The notes: generated by a model not told the origin, from the letters alone. A stretch of DNA of 64,000 bases from an uncultured Oscillibacter sp. (GCA_945868085.1 CAMBKF010000002.1:56667-120666); one strand, 5' to 3'; positions 40,796 to 50,365 are shown, counted from the first letter of the stretch. Made by a program: numbers and translations.

Positions 40796-41512
40796 ATGAC
40801 CAGAGCAGACGGACGGGCCTTTGACCAGCTTCGCCCCGTGGAGCTGACCAAGGACTATATAAAATTTGCCGAGGGCAGCGTGCTGATCCGCTGCGGCGAC
40901 ACGGTGGTGCTGTGCAACGCCTCGGTGGAGGAGAAAACGCCGCCCCATGTGGCGGAGGGCTACGGCTGGGTGACGGCGGAGTATTCCATGCTGCCCCGGG
41001 CCAACCGGGAGCGCTCCCGCCGGGATATTGACAAGCTGAAGCTCTCCGGCCGCAGCGCGGAGATCCAGCGGCTCATCGGCCGCAGCCTCCGGGCAGCGGT
41101 GGATATGGCGGCCCTGGGGGAGCGGACCATTACCATAGACTGCGATGTCCTGCAGGGGGACGGCGGCACCCGCACCGCCTCCGTTACCGGCGGCTTTGTG
41201 GCCCTGGCCCTGGCCTGCCGCAAGCTGCTGAAAGAGGGCAAGGTGACGAAAGACCCCATCATCCACCAGGTGGCGGCAGTGAGCGCGGGCATCATTGACG
41301 AGGTGCCCATGCTGGACCTGCCCTACAGCGAGGACAGCCGGGCCCAGGTGGATCTGAACTGCGTTATGAACGAAAAGGGCGAGCTCATTGAGATCCAGGG
41401 CACCGGCGAGGGCCGGAGCTTTACCCTCTCGGAGCAGCAGGAGCTGGTGCGCCTGTGCGCCAAGGGCATCCGGGAGCTGATGGAAAAGCAGCGGGAGATT
41501 TTGGAGCGATAA
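40796..41512 (+). CDS. rph: Ribonuclease PH
   Basis: LRPVELTKDYIKFAEGSVLIRCGDT, IGRSLRAAVDMAALGERTITIDCDVLQGDGGTRTASVTGG. Confidence 0.96.
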   Translation: MTRADGRAFDQLRPVELTKDYIKFAEGSVLIRCGDTVVLCNASVEEKTPPHVAEGYGWVTAEYSMLPRANRERSRRDIDKLKLSGRSAEIQRLIGRSLRAAVDMAALGERTITIDCDVLQGDGGTRTASVTGGFVALALACRKLLKEGKVTKDPIIHQVAAVSAGIIDEVPMLDLPYSEDSRAQVDLNCVMNEKGELIEIQGTGEGRSFTLSEQQELVRLCAKGIRELMEKQREILER

Positions 41513-41525
41513 AGGAGGCGGCACG

Positions 41526-42116
41526 ATGAAATTCGTATTGGCATCCCACAACAAGGGAAAACTAGATGAAATGCAGAAGATCTTAGGGGAACTGGGCGTG
41601 GAGGTAGTGCTCCAGTCGGACCTGGGCCTTTCCCTGGAACCGGAGGAAAACGGCGAGACCTTCACGGATAATGCCCGCATCAAGGCGAAAGCCGTCATGG
41701 AGGCCAGCGGTCTGCCGGCCATCGCCGACGACAGCGGCCTGTGCGTGGACGCCCTGAACGGCGCCCCGGGGGTATACTCCGCCCGGTACGGCGGGCTGGA
41801 TGACGACGCGGCCCGCTGCCGCCTGCTGCTGCAGAATATGCGGGGGTCCATGACCCGGGCGGCCCACTTCCATACCTCGGTGGTGTGCCTGTTTCCCGAC
41901 GGCACAGAGCTGACGGCGGAGGGCGAATGCCCGGGCACCATCGCTTACGCCCCTATGGGCAACGGCGGCTTCGGCTACGACCCGGTGTTCTTTGTGCCGA
42001 GTCTGCGCAAGACCTTTGCCCAGCTGACAGCCGAGGAGAAAAACGCCATCAGCCACCGGGGCAATGCCCTGCGGGCCTTTGCGGTGAAATTAAAAGAGTA
42101 TTTGGAGAAGAACTGA
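41526..42116 (+). CDS. rdgB: XTP/dITP diphosphatase (RdgB/HAM1)
   Basis: LASHNKGKLDEMQKIL, TFTDNARIKA, ADDSGLCVDALNGAPGVYSARYGG, GFGYDPVFFVP. Confidence 0.95.
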   Translation: MKFVLASHNKGKLDEMQKILGELGVEVVLQSDLGLSLEPEENGETFTDNARIKAKAVMEASGLPAIADDSGLCVDALNGAPGVYSARYGGLDDDAARCRLLLQNMRGSMTRAAHFHTSVVCLFPDGTELTAEGECPGTIAYAPMGNGGFGYDPVFFVPSLRKTFAQLTAEEKNAISHRGNALRAFAVKLKEYLEKN

Positions 42117-42117
42117 T

Positions 42118-42438
42118 ATGGAACTGACAAGCAAGCAGCGTGCCCAGCTGCGGGGCCTGGCCTCCACCCTGGACACCATCATTCATATAGGCAAGGACGG
42201 CATCAGCGACAACCTGGTGAAACAGGCGGACGATGCCCTGGAGGCCCGGGAGCTCATCAAGGGCAAGGTGCTGGAGAACTCCATGCTCACCGCCCGGGAG
42301 GCTGCCGAGGAGCTGAAGGTGGCCACCCGCAGCGAAGTGGTGCAGGTCATCGGAAACAAATTCGTCCTGTACCGCATGCAGCACGATAAGACCAAGCGCC
42401 GGATCGACCTGGTGAAGGCGCCCCGCCGGAGCGTGTGA
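42118..42438 (+). CDS. yhbY: YhbY-family RNA-binding protein (CRM domain)
   Basis: MELTSKQRAQLRGLASTLDTIIHIGKDGISDNLVKQADDALEARELIKGKVLEN. Confidence 0.93.
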   Translation: MELTSKQRAQLRGLASTLDTIIHIGKDGISDNLVKQADDALEARELIKGKVLENSMLTAREAAEELKVATRSEVVQVIGNKFVLYRMQHDKTKRRIDLVKAPRRSV

Positions 42439-42440
42439 CC

Positions 42441-43643
42441 ATGCGGATCGGAATTTACGGCGGCACCTTCAACCCCATCCACCGGGGACACCTGACGGCG
42501 GCCGCGGCGGCGGCCAGGCAGCTTGCCCTGGATAAGCTTCTGCTGGTGCCGGACGCCATCCCGCCCCACAAGCCCCTGCCTGCGGGCAGCGCCGGGGCGG
42601 AGGACAGGCTGGAAATGGCGCGGCTTTGCACCGGGGAGCTGCCGGTCCCGGCGGAGGTGACGGACCTGGAGCTGCGGCGGCAGGGGGCCAGTTACACCTG
42701 CGACACCCTGGCGGCGCTGCGGGAGCAGTACCCGGAAGATGAGCTGTTCTTCCTCGTGGGGTCGGATATGTTCCTCTCCTTTGAGACCTGGCGCCGGCCG
42801 GAGGAGATCTGCCGCCTGGCCACCCTGGCGGTGTTCAGCCGCCGGACGGCGGACGAGGCGGCGGCCTTTGCCCGGCAGAAGGAAAAGCTGGAGAAGGCAT
42901 TTTCGGCCCGGGTGGCCGTGGTGATGAATCCGGAGGTCATTGAGGTGTCCTCCACGCAGCTGCGGGAGGAGCTTTCACGGGGCCGGGGCCGGGCATATCT
43001 CACCGAGCCGGTGTACGGGTACATCCTGCGCAAGGGGCTGTACGGCACGGCGGCGGATCTGAAGCATCTCACCCCTGAGGAGCTGCGGCCCATCGCCCTG
43101 AGCTATTTAAAGCCCAAGCGTATGCCCCATGTCCTGGGCACGGAGCAGGAGGCGGCTTTTTTGGCGGAGAAATATGGCGGGGATGTGACGGCGGCCCGGA
43201 TCGCCGCCCTGCTCCACGACTGCACCAAGAAGCTGGACCTTCCCCAGCAGCTCTCCCTCTGCCGGCACTACGGCATCCCGCTGGACGAGATGGAGCGGAC
43301 GTACCTCAAGCTGCTCCACTCCAAGACCGGTGCGGCGGTGGCCCGGGACCGATTTGGCGTTTCAGATGAAATTTACAACGCCATTTACTACCACACCACC
43401 GGCAAGGCGGACATGACTCTGCTGGAGAAGATCATCTATCTGGCGGACTATATTGAGCCCAGCCGCAGCTTCCCCGGGGTGGAGGAGCTGCGTGCGGCGG
43501 TGCATGAGGACCTGGATCGGGGCCTGTGCCGGGCTCTGGCGGATTCCATCCGGGAGCTGCAGGGCTACGGCAGCCCGGTACATCCCCACACGCAGGAGGC
43601 TCTAAGCTATATACAACGAGAGATCGGAGGAACGATAGAATGA
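42441..43643 (+). CDS. nadD: Fusion protein: nicotinate-nucleotide adenylyltransferase (NadD) plus YqeK-type HD phosphohydrolase
   Basis: N-terminus GIYGGTFNPIHRGHLTAA and VSSTQLREELSRG; C-terminus ARIAALLHDCTKKL and IYLADYIEPSRSFPGVEELR. Confidence 0.93.
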   Translation: MRIGIYGGTFNPIHRGHLTAAAAAARQLALDKLLLVPDAIPPHKPLPAGSAGAEDRLEMARLCTGELPVPAEVTDLELRRQGASYTCDTLAALREQYPEDELFFLVGSDMFLSFETWRRPEEICRLATLAVFSRRTADEAAAFARQKEKLEKAFSARVAVVMNPEVIEVSSTQLREELSRGRGRAYLTEPVYGYILRKGLYGTAADLKHLTPEELRPIALSYLKPKRMPHVLGTEQEAAFLAEKYGGDVTAARIAALLHDCTKKLDLPQQLSLCRHYGIPLDEMERTYLKLLHSKTGAAVARDRFGVSDEIYNAIYYHTTGKADMTLLEKIIYLADYIEPSRSFPGVEELRAAVHEDLDRGLCRALADSIRELQGYGSPVHPHTQEALSYIQREIGGTIE

Positions 43644-44011
43644 ATAAAACACCCAAAGAACTGGCGCTGCTGGCGGCCCAGGCGCTGTCGGAGAAGAAGG
43701 GCCGGGAGATCCAGGTGCTGGAGATCGCGGACCTGACCACCCTGGCGGATTATTTTGTGCTGTGTACCGGCTCGTCCAACACGCAAATTAACGCCTTAGT
43801 CGACAACGTGGAAAAGGTGCTCACGGAGCAGGCCGGCGAGGAGCCCCTGCACCGGGAGGGCTACCGGGGCGGCACCTGGGTGCTGCTGGACTACGGCTGC
43901 ATCGCCGTGCATGTGTTCAGCGGCGAGGCCCGGGAATTTTACGGCCTGGAGCGCCTGTGGCGGGACGGCAAGAGCGTGGACCTGACCGGCGTCGTCACCG
44001 ATGGAGACTGA
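43640..44011 (+). CDS. rsfS: Ribosome silencing factor RsfS
   Basis: DLTTLADYFVLCTGSSNTQINALVDNVEK, HREGYRGGTWVLLDYGCIAVHVFSGEAREFYGLERLW. Confidence 0.95.
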   Translation: MNKTPKELALLAAQALSEKKGREIQVLEIADLTTLADYFVLCTGSSNTQINALVDNVEKVLTEQAGEEPLHREGYRGGTWVLLDYGCIAVHVFSGEAREFYGLERLWRDGKSVDLTGVVTDGD

Positions 44012-45317
44012 GTTTCGGCCCATTTTCGACTTTGTGCGCCGCCACGAAGCCACGGCGGACCGCCGGGCCACGGTGGCGGTGCTGCGGCCCGGGGGCTGCA
44101 CGCACCTTTCCCTGAAGCTGCACCGGGCGCAGGAGCAGCAGGCGGCGGACGAAAAATACACGCAGCTGCTGGTGAAAACGGCCCTGTGGCTCCAGGGCGG
44201 CTGCACGCTGGTGACAGAGGACGATTCGGTTTTCCGCTGGCTGCAGGGGGCCTATGGCCCGGGCGGCGGGAGAGCTTTTGACCGGGACTTTATGTCCGGC
44301 ATCTATGGAACGCCCTTCCGGGTGGAGCTGCGGCCGGATCTGCCGGCGGCGCGGGAGACCGCGCGCCCCGTGTCTGCCAGTGCGGTGGGCTGCCGCATCG
44401 GCATCGACCTGGGCGGCAGCGACCGCAAGGCCGCAGCGGTGATAGACGGGAAGACCGTTTATACAGAGGAAGTGGTCTGGCAGCCGAAGACGGCCGGGGA
44501 TCTGCGCTATCACTATGAGGGTATCACCGCGGCTTTGCGCTCGGCTAAGGAGCACCTGCCCCGGGTGGATGCCGTGGGCATTTCCACCGCCGGGGTGGTC
44601 ATAGACGGGGAAATTCGCCGGTCCAGCCTGTTTATGGGGGTGCCGGCCGGGGAGTTTGACCGCTGCGGTAGGGACCTTCTGCGCCGGGCGGTGCGGGAGG
44701 TCTGCGGGGACGTTCCCTGCGCCGTGTGCAACGATGGCGACGTGGCGGCCCTGGCCGGGGCCGTGAGCCTGGGGCGGCGGAAGCTCCTGGGCATCGCCAT
44801 GGGCACCAGCCAGGCGGGGGGCTATGTGGACGGCGGCGGAAACATCACCGGCTGGCTCAATGAGCTGGCGTTTCTACCGGTGGATCTGCATCCCGCCGCC
44901 CCTGTGGATCCCTGGTCCGGGGACCGGGGCGTGGGGGAGCGGTATTTCTCCCAGGAGGGTGTGATCCGCCTGGCCGCCCAAAAGGGCCTTGCCCCGGAGG
45001 GGGACACCCCGGCGCAGAAGCTGCGCTGGGTGCAGGATCAAGCTGAAGCCGGCGACGGCCGGGCTTTAGCGGCTTTTTCCACCCTGGGCCGCATGCTGGG
45101 ACAGACCCTGCCCTGGTATCGGCGGCTGCTGGGGTGCGAGAATGTGCTGCTTTTGGGCCGGGTCATCAGCGGTGCCGGCGGCGAGTGCCTGGCGAATGCC
45201 TGCCGGGAGGAGCTTGCAAAGGCCGGAGAGAGGATGGAGGTTTTCCTGCCGGAGGAGTCCTTCCGCCGGGTGGGGCAGGCCGCCGCCGCGGCGATGCTGG
45301 CGGCTGCCGCCGAATAA
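44001..45317 (+). CDS. ROK-like kinase-fold protein with ~130-aa N-terminal extension
   Basis: IGIDLGGSDRKAAAVIDG, VGISTAGVVIDG, IAMGTSQAGGYVDGGG; lacks the usual CxCGxxGC zinc motif. Confidence 0.7.
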   Translation: METEFRPIFDFVRRHEATADRRATVAVLRPGGCTHLSLKLHRAQEQQAADEKYTQLLVKTALWLQGGCTLVTEDDSVFRWLQGAYGPGGGRAFDRDFMSGIYGTPFRVELRPDLPAARETARPVSASAVGCRIGIDLGGSDRKAAAVIDGKTVYTEEVVWQPKTAGDLRYHYEGITAALRSAKEHLPRVDAVGISTAGVVIDGEIRRSSLFMGVPAGEFDRCGRDLLRRAVREVCGDVPCAVCNDGDVAALAGAVSLGRRKLLGIAMGTSQAGGYVDGGGNITGWLNELAFLPVDLHPAAPVDPWSGDRGVGERYFSQEGVIRLAAQKGLAPEGDTPAQKLRWVQDQAEAGDGRALAAFSTLGRMLGQTLPWYRRLLGCENVLLLGRVISGAGGECLANACREELAKAGERMEVFLPEESFRRVGQAAAAAMLAAAAE

Positions 45318-45378
45318 ATAAATGTATGCCGGGCGGCGGGACAAAGACGGTCCCGCCGCCCGATTCTGCTTCGGCAGC

Positions 45379-45409
45379 AAAAAAGCAGGCCCACGGGCCT
45401 GCTTTTTTG
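45379..45409. terminator. Bidirectional terminator
   Basis: AAAAAAGCAGGCC-CAC-GGGCCTGCTTTTTT. Confidence 0.88.
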
Positions 45410-45421
45410 CTTATATAAAAT

Positions 45422-46213
45422 TCAATCCGTGTGTACGTCCATCTGGGGGTAGGGGATGGCGAAGCCCTTTTCCGCAAACCGGTGGCGGATCAGCCACAGC
45501 ACCCGGCGGCGCACGGCGCTGTGAATGGTGGGCGGCGCGACAATGCGCAGCAGATACTCCACCGAGGAGTCCCCCAAATTGGACAGGCCAAGCATGCCGC
45601 AGTCCTCCACGCCCTCCAGGCCCTTGACCTCCTCCGCCAAGGTCTTGAGAAACGCCTCCACAGCCGCAGGATCATCCTCATAGGAGGTGGGGACGGTGAT
45701 AAACAGTTCGTCACTGACCTTCGTCGCCTCAAAGATATTCCGGTTGGAAACGGTGACGATGTTGTTTGTAGCCAGCTCCCGAATCTTGGTGGCGCGCAGG
45801 GAAAACTGCACCACCTCGCCGGTGAGGTCGCCGTATTTGATCACGTCCCCCACGGCGAAATATTCTCCGGTGAGGATGTTGGTGCCCATGATGACATCCT
45901 TCAGCATGTCCTGCAGCGCCAGGCCCACAATGGCGCCGATGATGCCCAGGCCGGCCACCAGGGAGGAGACGTTCACCCCGTGGACCTGCAGGACCAGAAT
46001 CAGCGCCAGCAGCACCAGCAGCCCCCGCACGGAGTTCAGCGCCAGGGCCAGGTAGGTCTGGCGGCGGCCGGACAGGGCGCTGGCGGCGGTGATCTTCTCC
46101 GTGAAGCGGTGGATCAGGTGCCGCAGCAGCAGCCAGCACACCAGAGCTGCGGCCACGATGCAGACGCTGAAAATGAACTTGTAGGAGCCCAAATAGGCCA
46201 GGATCCGCTCCAT
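45422..46213 (-). CDS. Small-conductance mechanosensitive channel (MscS family)
   Basis: LVAGLGIIGAIVGLALQDMLKDVIMGTNILTGEYFAVGDVIKYGDLTGEV. Confidence 0.92.
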   Translation of the reverse strand: MERILAYLGSYKFIFSVCIVAAALVCWLLLRHLIHRFTEKITAASALSGRRQTYLALALNSVRGLLVLLALILVLQVHGVNVSSLVAGLGIIGAIVGLALQDMLKDVIMGTNILTGEYFAVGDVIKYGDLTGEVVQFSLRATKIRELATNNIVTVSNRNIFEATKVSDELFITVPTSYEDDPAAVEAFLKTLAEEVKGLEGVEDCGMLGLSNLGDSSVEYLLRIVAPPTIHSAVRRRVLWLIRHRFAEKGFAIPYPQMDVHTD

Positions 46214-46389
46214 GCCGCACCTCCCGGAGATTTTTCATCAGTATAGCACAGGCAGCGCGCCTTTTCAACGCGTATTTTGGCGCGAAAGGGGACGAAAAAA
46301 GGCGTGAAAAGAAAAAATGGGGTTTACTTTGCGCCGCGGGGCGGTATATAATACTGGGGCAAATCACCCGATACCGGGGAGGTATAAAA

Positions 46390-47910
46390 ATGTCCGAGAG
46401 AAAAGCGGAGGTGCTGATGGCGGCGGTCATCATTGCCCGCAGCACCTCTTTTGTGTTCAGCAAAGTGGGCCTGGGCACCATGACGGCCTTCAATATCCTG
46501 GCGGTGCGGTTTTTGCTGGCATTTCTCCTGCTGTTTGCCCTGTTCGGCAAAAAGGTGGTGGGAAAGCTGGACCGCCGCACGGTTCTGGGCGGGGCCCTGG
46601 TGGGCTTCATCTTTTTCGGCGTGATGAGCTGCGAGATGCTGGCGCTGCGGACGGTGAACTCCGGCACGGTGTCCCTGCTGGAAAACCTGGCCATCATCAT
46701 CGTGCCGCTGCTGGAGTCGGCTCTGCATCGCACCCGGCCCAAGGCCATGAGCCTTCTGTGCGCCGCCATTGCCGTGGGCGGCGTGGCGCTGCTGACAGGC
46801 GGAGGCGGAGGCTTTCATATGGGCATCGGAGAGTGCATCGCGCTGCTGTCGGCGTTTTTGTACGCCGTGGGCATCATCGCCATTGACCGCACCAGCCACC
46901 AGGCGGACGGCTTTGCCCTGGGCGTGCTGGAGGTGGGCTTTTTGGGCCTGTTTGCCCTCATTGCCTCCTTCCTCTTTGAGGCGCCCCGGCTGCCCCAGAC
47001 CGGCAGCGAATGGGGCATCATCGCCGCTCTGGCGGTGGTGTGTACCGGGTTTGGCTACACCCTGCAGCCGGTGGCCCAAAGCCGCATCGATGCGGGCCGC
47101 GCCAGCCTGTTCTGCGCCCTGAGCCCGGCCTTTGCCACTATTTTCGGGGCGGTCCTGCTTCGCGAGCGGGTGGAGCCCCTGGGCTATGTGGGCATCGTGC
47201 TGATACTGGGCAGCATCCTGCTGCCGCACCTGCCGGGGCTGCGCAGAAAGCCCCGGGCCCGGGCCGTGCTGTTTGACATGGACGGCACCCTGCTGGACAC
47301 ACTAGAGGATATGCGCGACTCCGTGAACCATGTGCTCACGGCCCACGGCTACCCGGCCCGGACGCTGGAGGAAGTGCGCGCATTTGTTGGAAACGGTGCG
47401 GGAAAGCTCATGCGCCGGGCCCTGCCGGACACAGTGGGGGAGGCGGAATTTGCCGCCCTGCTGGCGGAGTATAAGGCCTGGTATCAGGCCCACAACTGCG
47501 TAAAGACCCGCCCCTATCCCGGCATCCCGGAGATGCTGAAAAAGCTGCAGAAAGCCGGGGTACGGGTGGCCATTGTCTCCAATAAGCCCGACCCCACCAC
47601 CAGGGCCCTGGCCGAAAGATTCTTCCCCGGGGTGCCGGCCTTCGGCCAGCGGGACGATCTGCCCCCTAAGCCCGCGCCGGACCTGGTGCTTCATGCTCTG
47701 AAAGAGTTGGGCTGCTCCCGGGATGGTGCCATCTATGTGGGCGACAGCGAGGTGGACATTCAGACCGCGCAGAACTGCACCATGAACTTTATCGGCGTGA
47801 GCTGGGGCTTCCGGGGCCGGGAGAAGCTGCTGGCCATAGCGCCCCGGGCCATGGTGGTGGACAGGGCGGAGGAGATCCTGCGGGAGAAAAATTTGCAAAT
47901 TGTCCGTTGA
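46390..47910 (+). CDS. Fusion protein: EamA/DMT-family transporter plus C-terminal HAD phosphatase (Gph-like)
   Basis: ~290-aa EamA region (RSTSFVFSKVGLGTMTAFNILAVRFLLAFLLLFALFG) directly followed by LFDMDGTLLDTLEDMRDSVN, VSNKPDPTT, IYVGDSEVDIQTAQN; no intervening stop or obvious internal start. Confidence 0.88.
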   Translation: MSERKAEVLMAAVIIARSTSFVFSKVGLGTMTAFNILAVRFLLAFLLLFALFGKKVVGKLDRRTVLGGALVGFIFFGVMSCEMLALRTVNSGTVSLLENLAIIIVPLLESALHRTRPKAMSLLCAAIAVGGVALLTGGGGGFHMGIGECIALLSAFLYAVGIIAIDRTSHQADGFALGVLEVGFLGLFALIASFLFEAPRLPQTGSEWGIIAALAVVCTGFGYTLQPVAQSRIDAGRASLFCALSPAFATIFGAVLLRERVEPLGYVGIVLILGSILLPHLPGLRRKPRARAVLFDMDGTLLDTLEDMRDSVNHVLTAHGYPARTLEEVRAFVGNGAGKLMRRALPDTVGEAEFAALLAEYKAWYQAHNCVKTRPYPGIPEMLKKLQKAGVRVAIVSNKPDPTTRALAERFFPGVPAFGQRDDLPPKPAPDLVLHALKELGCSRDGAIYVGDSEVDIQTAQNCTMNFIGVSWGFRGREKLLAIAPRAMVVDRAEEILREKNLQIVR

Positions 47911-47949
47911 CAAGCCGGGAAAAGGTGCTTATAATATGCTGTAATCAAG

Positions 47950-48186
47950 AAAATGCGTGGACGGAGAAGAGATCTGACCCCCGCCGCCAAAGAGAGGAGC
48001 GCCCCGGCTGAAAGCGCCCCGCGGTGAAGACGGATCGGTACCACTCCCGAGCTGTCCGTGAGGAGCGGAACGGGGCCTCCCGTTACAGAGGACACGAGCG
48101 ACGGAGCATTTCCGTAAGCAGGGTGGAACCGTGGAGTAAAAGATTTTACCTCACCCCTGAAATTTGTCAGGGGTGAGGTTTTTTGT
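47950..48186 (+). promoter_or_regulatory. T-box leader of thrS
   Basis: T-box AGGGTGGAACCG (48120..48131), candidate Thr specifier ACC at 48040..48042, terminator ACCTCACCCCTGA-AATTTG-TCAGGGGTGAGGTTTTTT. Confidence 0.93.
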
Positions 48187-48205
48187 CACCCCAAGAAAGG
48201 AGAAC

Positions 48206-50005
48206 ATGACCATGAGCGAAGAAAACATCTACACCTTTGAAAACAAGGACTACCGCAGGACCTATTGGCACACCTGCTCCCACGTGCTGGCCCAGGCCGT
48301 CAAGCGCCTGTACCCGGAGGTGAAGCTGGCCATCGGCCCCAGCATCGAGGGCGGCTTTTACTACGACTTTGATGCCCCCTTCAACTTCACCCAGGAGCAT
48401 CTGGATGCCCTGGAAGCAGAGATGCGCAAGATCTGCAAGGAAAAGCTGAAGCTGGAGCGCTTTGAGCTGCCCCGGGCCGAGGCCATCGCCTACATGCAGG
48501 AGAAGGACGAGCCCTACAAGGTGGAGCTCATCAACGACCTGCCCGCCGATGCCCACATCTCTTTTTATAAGCAGGGCGAGTTCGTGGACCTGTGCGCCGG
48601 CCCCCACCTGGACTCCACCGGCCGCATCAAGGGCAACGCCATCAAGCTGACCCAGTGCTGCGGCGCCTACTGGCGGGGCGACAGCAACCGCAAGATGCTC
48701 CAGCGTATCTACGCCGTTGCTTTCCCCAAGAAGGAGGAGCTGGACGAGTACCTGAAGCAGCGGGAGGAGGCCCTCAAGCGCGACCACAATAAGCTGGGCC
48801 GTGACCTGGAGTATTTCACCACCGTGGACTATATCGGCCAGGGCCTGCCCATTTTGCTGCCCAAGGGCGCCCGGGTCATCCAGCTGCTGCAGCGCTGGGT
48901 GGAGGACACCGAGCAGAAGCGGGGCTACCTGCTGACCAAGACCCCCCTCATGGCCAAGCGTGAGCTGTATAAGATCTCCGGCCACTGGGATCATTATCTG
49001 GACGGCATGTTCGTCCTGGGCGATCCCCACGACGAGACCAAGGAGTGCTTCGCCCTGCGGCCTATGACCTGTCCCTTCCAGTATCAGGTGTATCTGAACC
49101 GCCAGCGGTCCTACCGCGACCTGCCCATGCGCCTGGGCGAGACCTCCACCCTGTTCCGCAATGAGGATTCCGGCGAGATGCACGGCCTCATCCGCGTCCG
49201 CCAGTTCACTATTTCCGAGGGCCACCTGATCCTGCGCCCGGATCAGCTGGAGGAGGAGTTCAAGGGCTGCCTGGAGCTGGCCAAGTACTGCCTGGGCACT
49301 GTGGGCCTGCTGGATAAGTGTACCTTCCGCTTCTCCCAGTGGGATCCTGCCAACCCCAACAATAAGTACGAGGGCACCAAGGAGCAGTGGGACGAGGCCC
49401 AGCGCGTCATGGGTCAGATCCTGGATGACCTGGACGTGAAGTACGAGATCGGCATCGACGAGGCCGCCTTCTACGGCCCCAAGCTGGACATTCAGTATAA
49501 GAACGTCTTCGGCAAGGAGGACACCCTGGTCACCATCCAGATCGATATGCTCCTGGCCCAGCGCTTCGGCATGTACTATATCGATGAAAACGGCGAGAAG
49601 GCTCTGCCGTATATCATCCATCGCACCTCCCTGGGCTGCTACGAGCGCACCCTGGCCTACCTCATTGAGGAGTACGCCGGCGCTCTGCCCACCTGGATGG
49701 CTCCCGAGCAGGTGCGCTTCCTGCCTGTCACCGACCGCGCCGCCGACTACTGCGCCGACGCCGCCAAGACTCTGGAGAGCCAGGGCTTCCGGGCGGAGGT
49801 GGACTACCGCAACGAGAAGATCGGCAAGAAGATCCGCGACGCGCAGATGGAAAAGGTGCCCTACATGGTGGTGGTGGGCGACCGGGACATGGAAAACGGC
49901 ACCGTGTCTCCCCGGCACCGCTCCGACGGCGATCTGGGCGCCATGTCCATGGATGACTTTACTGCCCTCCTCCGGGATGTGGTGGACAGCAAGGCCAAGA
50001 AGTAA
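48206..50005 (+). CDS. thrS: Threonyl-tRNA synthetase (no recognisable N-terminal TGS domain)
   Basis: HTCSHVLAQAVKRLYPEVKLAIGPSIEGGFYYDF, MTCPFQYQVYLNRQRSYRDLPMRLGE, HRTSLGCYERTLAYLIEEYAG. Confidence 0.96.
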   Translation: MTMSEENIYTFENKDYRRTYWHTCSHVLAQAVKRLYPEVKLAIGPSIEGGFYYDFDAPFNFTQEHLDALEAEMRKICKEKLKLERFELPRAEAIAYMQEKDEPYKVELINDLPADAHISFYKQGEFVDLCAGPHLDSTGRIKGNAIKLTQCCGAYWRGDSNRKMLQRIYAVAFPKKEELDEYLKQREEALKRDHNKLGRDLEYFTTVDYIGQGLPILLPKGARVIQLLQRWVEDTEQKRGYLLTKTPLMAKRELYKISGHWDHYLDGMFVLGDPHDETKECFALRPMTCPFQYQVYLNRQRSYRDLPMRLGETSTLFRNEDSGEMHGLIRVRQFTISEGHLILRPDQLEEEFKGCLELAKYCLGTVGLLDKCTFRFSQWDPANPNNKYEGTKEQWDEAQRVMGQILDDLDVKYEIGIDEAAFYGPKLDIQYKNVFGKEDTLVTIQIDMLLAQRFGMYYIDENGEKALPYIIHRTSLGCYERTLAYLIEEYAGALPTWMAPEQVRFLPVTDRAADYCADAAKTLESQGFRAEVDYRNEKIGKKIRDAQMEKVPYMVVVGDRDMENGTVSPRHRSDGDLGAMSMDDFTALLRDVVDSKAKK

Positions 50006-50026
50006 GAAGCAAATTGGAAACACCAC

Positions 50027-50058
50027 CGAGCGCCCCTTATGGGGCGCTCGGACTTTTT
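50027..50058 (+). terminator. thrS terminator
   Basis: CGAGCGCCCC-TTAT-GGGGCGCTCGGACTTTTT. Confidence 0.85.
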
Positions 50059-50074
50059 GTGAGGAAAAAGAAAA

Positions 50075-50262
50075 CCCGTAGGGGCCGATGCCCACATCGG
50101 CCCGCCCGCAGGTGCTCCTTGTTATGTGTAGGGGCGGGGTTCTGCCCCGCCCGTTTCCACCGACACCCGCAGCACCATCGCGGCGGCGTGAGGGCACGCC
50201 GCCTCCTACACACATTTACCGAAACCGTTTGTAGGGCGGGGTGCCTTCACCCCGCCGTCAAC
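50075..50262. repeat. Type B hairpin-repeat array (four units)
   Basis: GTAGGGGCCGATGCCCACATCGGCCCGCC; GTAGGGGCGGGGTTCTGCCCCGCCC; GGCGGCGTGAGGGCACGCCGCC; GTAGGGCGGGGTGCCTTCACCCCGCC. Confidence 0.85.
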
Positions 50263-50302
50263 CACCGCACCCCTTGCCGTGTGTCCCTTCGCGTGGGGTT
50301 CC

Positions 50303-50341
50303 CGCAAAAAAACAGGAGACGGCGTCTGCCGTCTCCTGTAT
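50303..50341 (-). terminator. uraA terminator
   Basis: ACAGGAGACGGCAGACGCCGTCTCCTGTTTTTTTG on minus strand. Confidence 0.85.
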
Positions 50342-50365
50342 GTTTCTGCAAATCGATTCTATTTC

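Noticed and set aside
40796-43643. Gene overlaps in rph-rdgB-yhbY-nadD as anomalous
   Set aside because: Short overlaps and this gene order are ordinary for Firmicutes.
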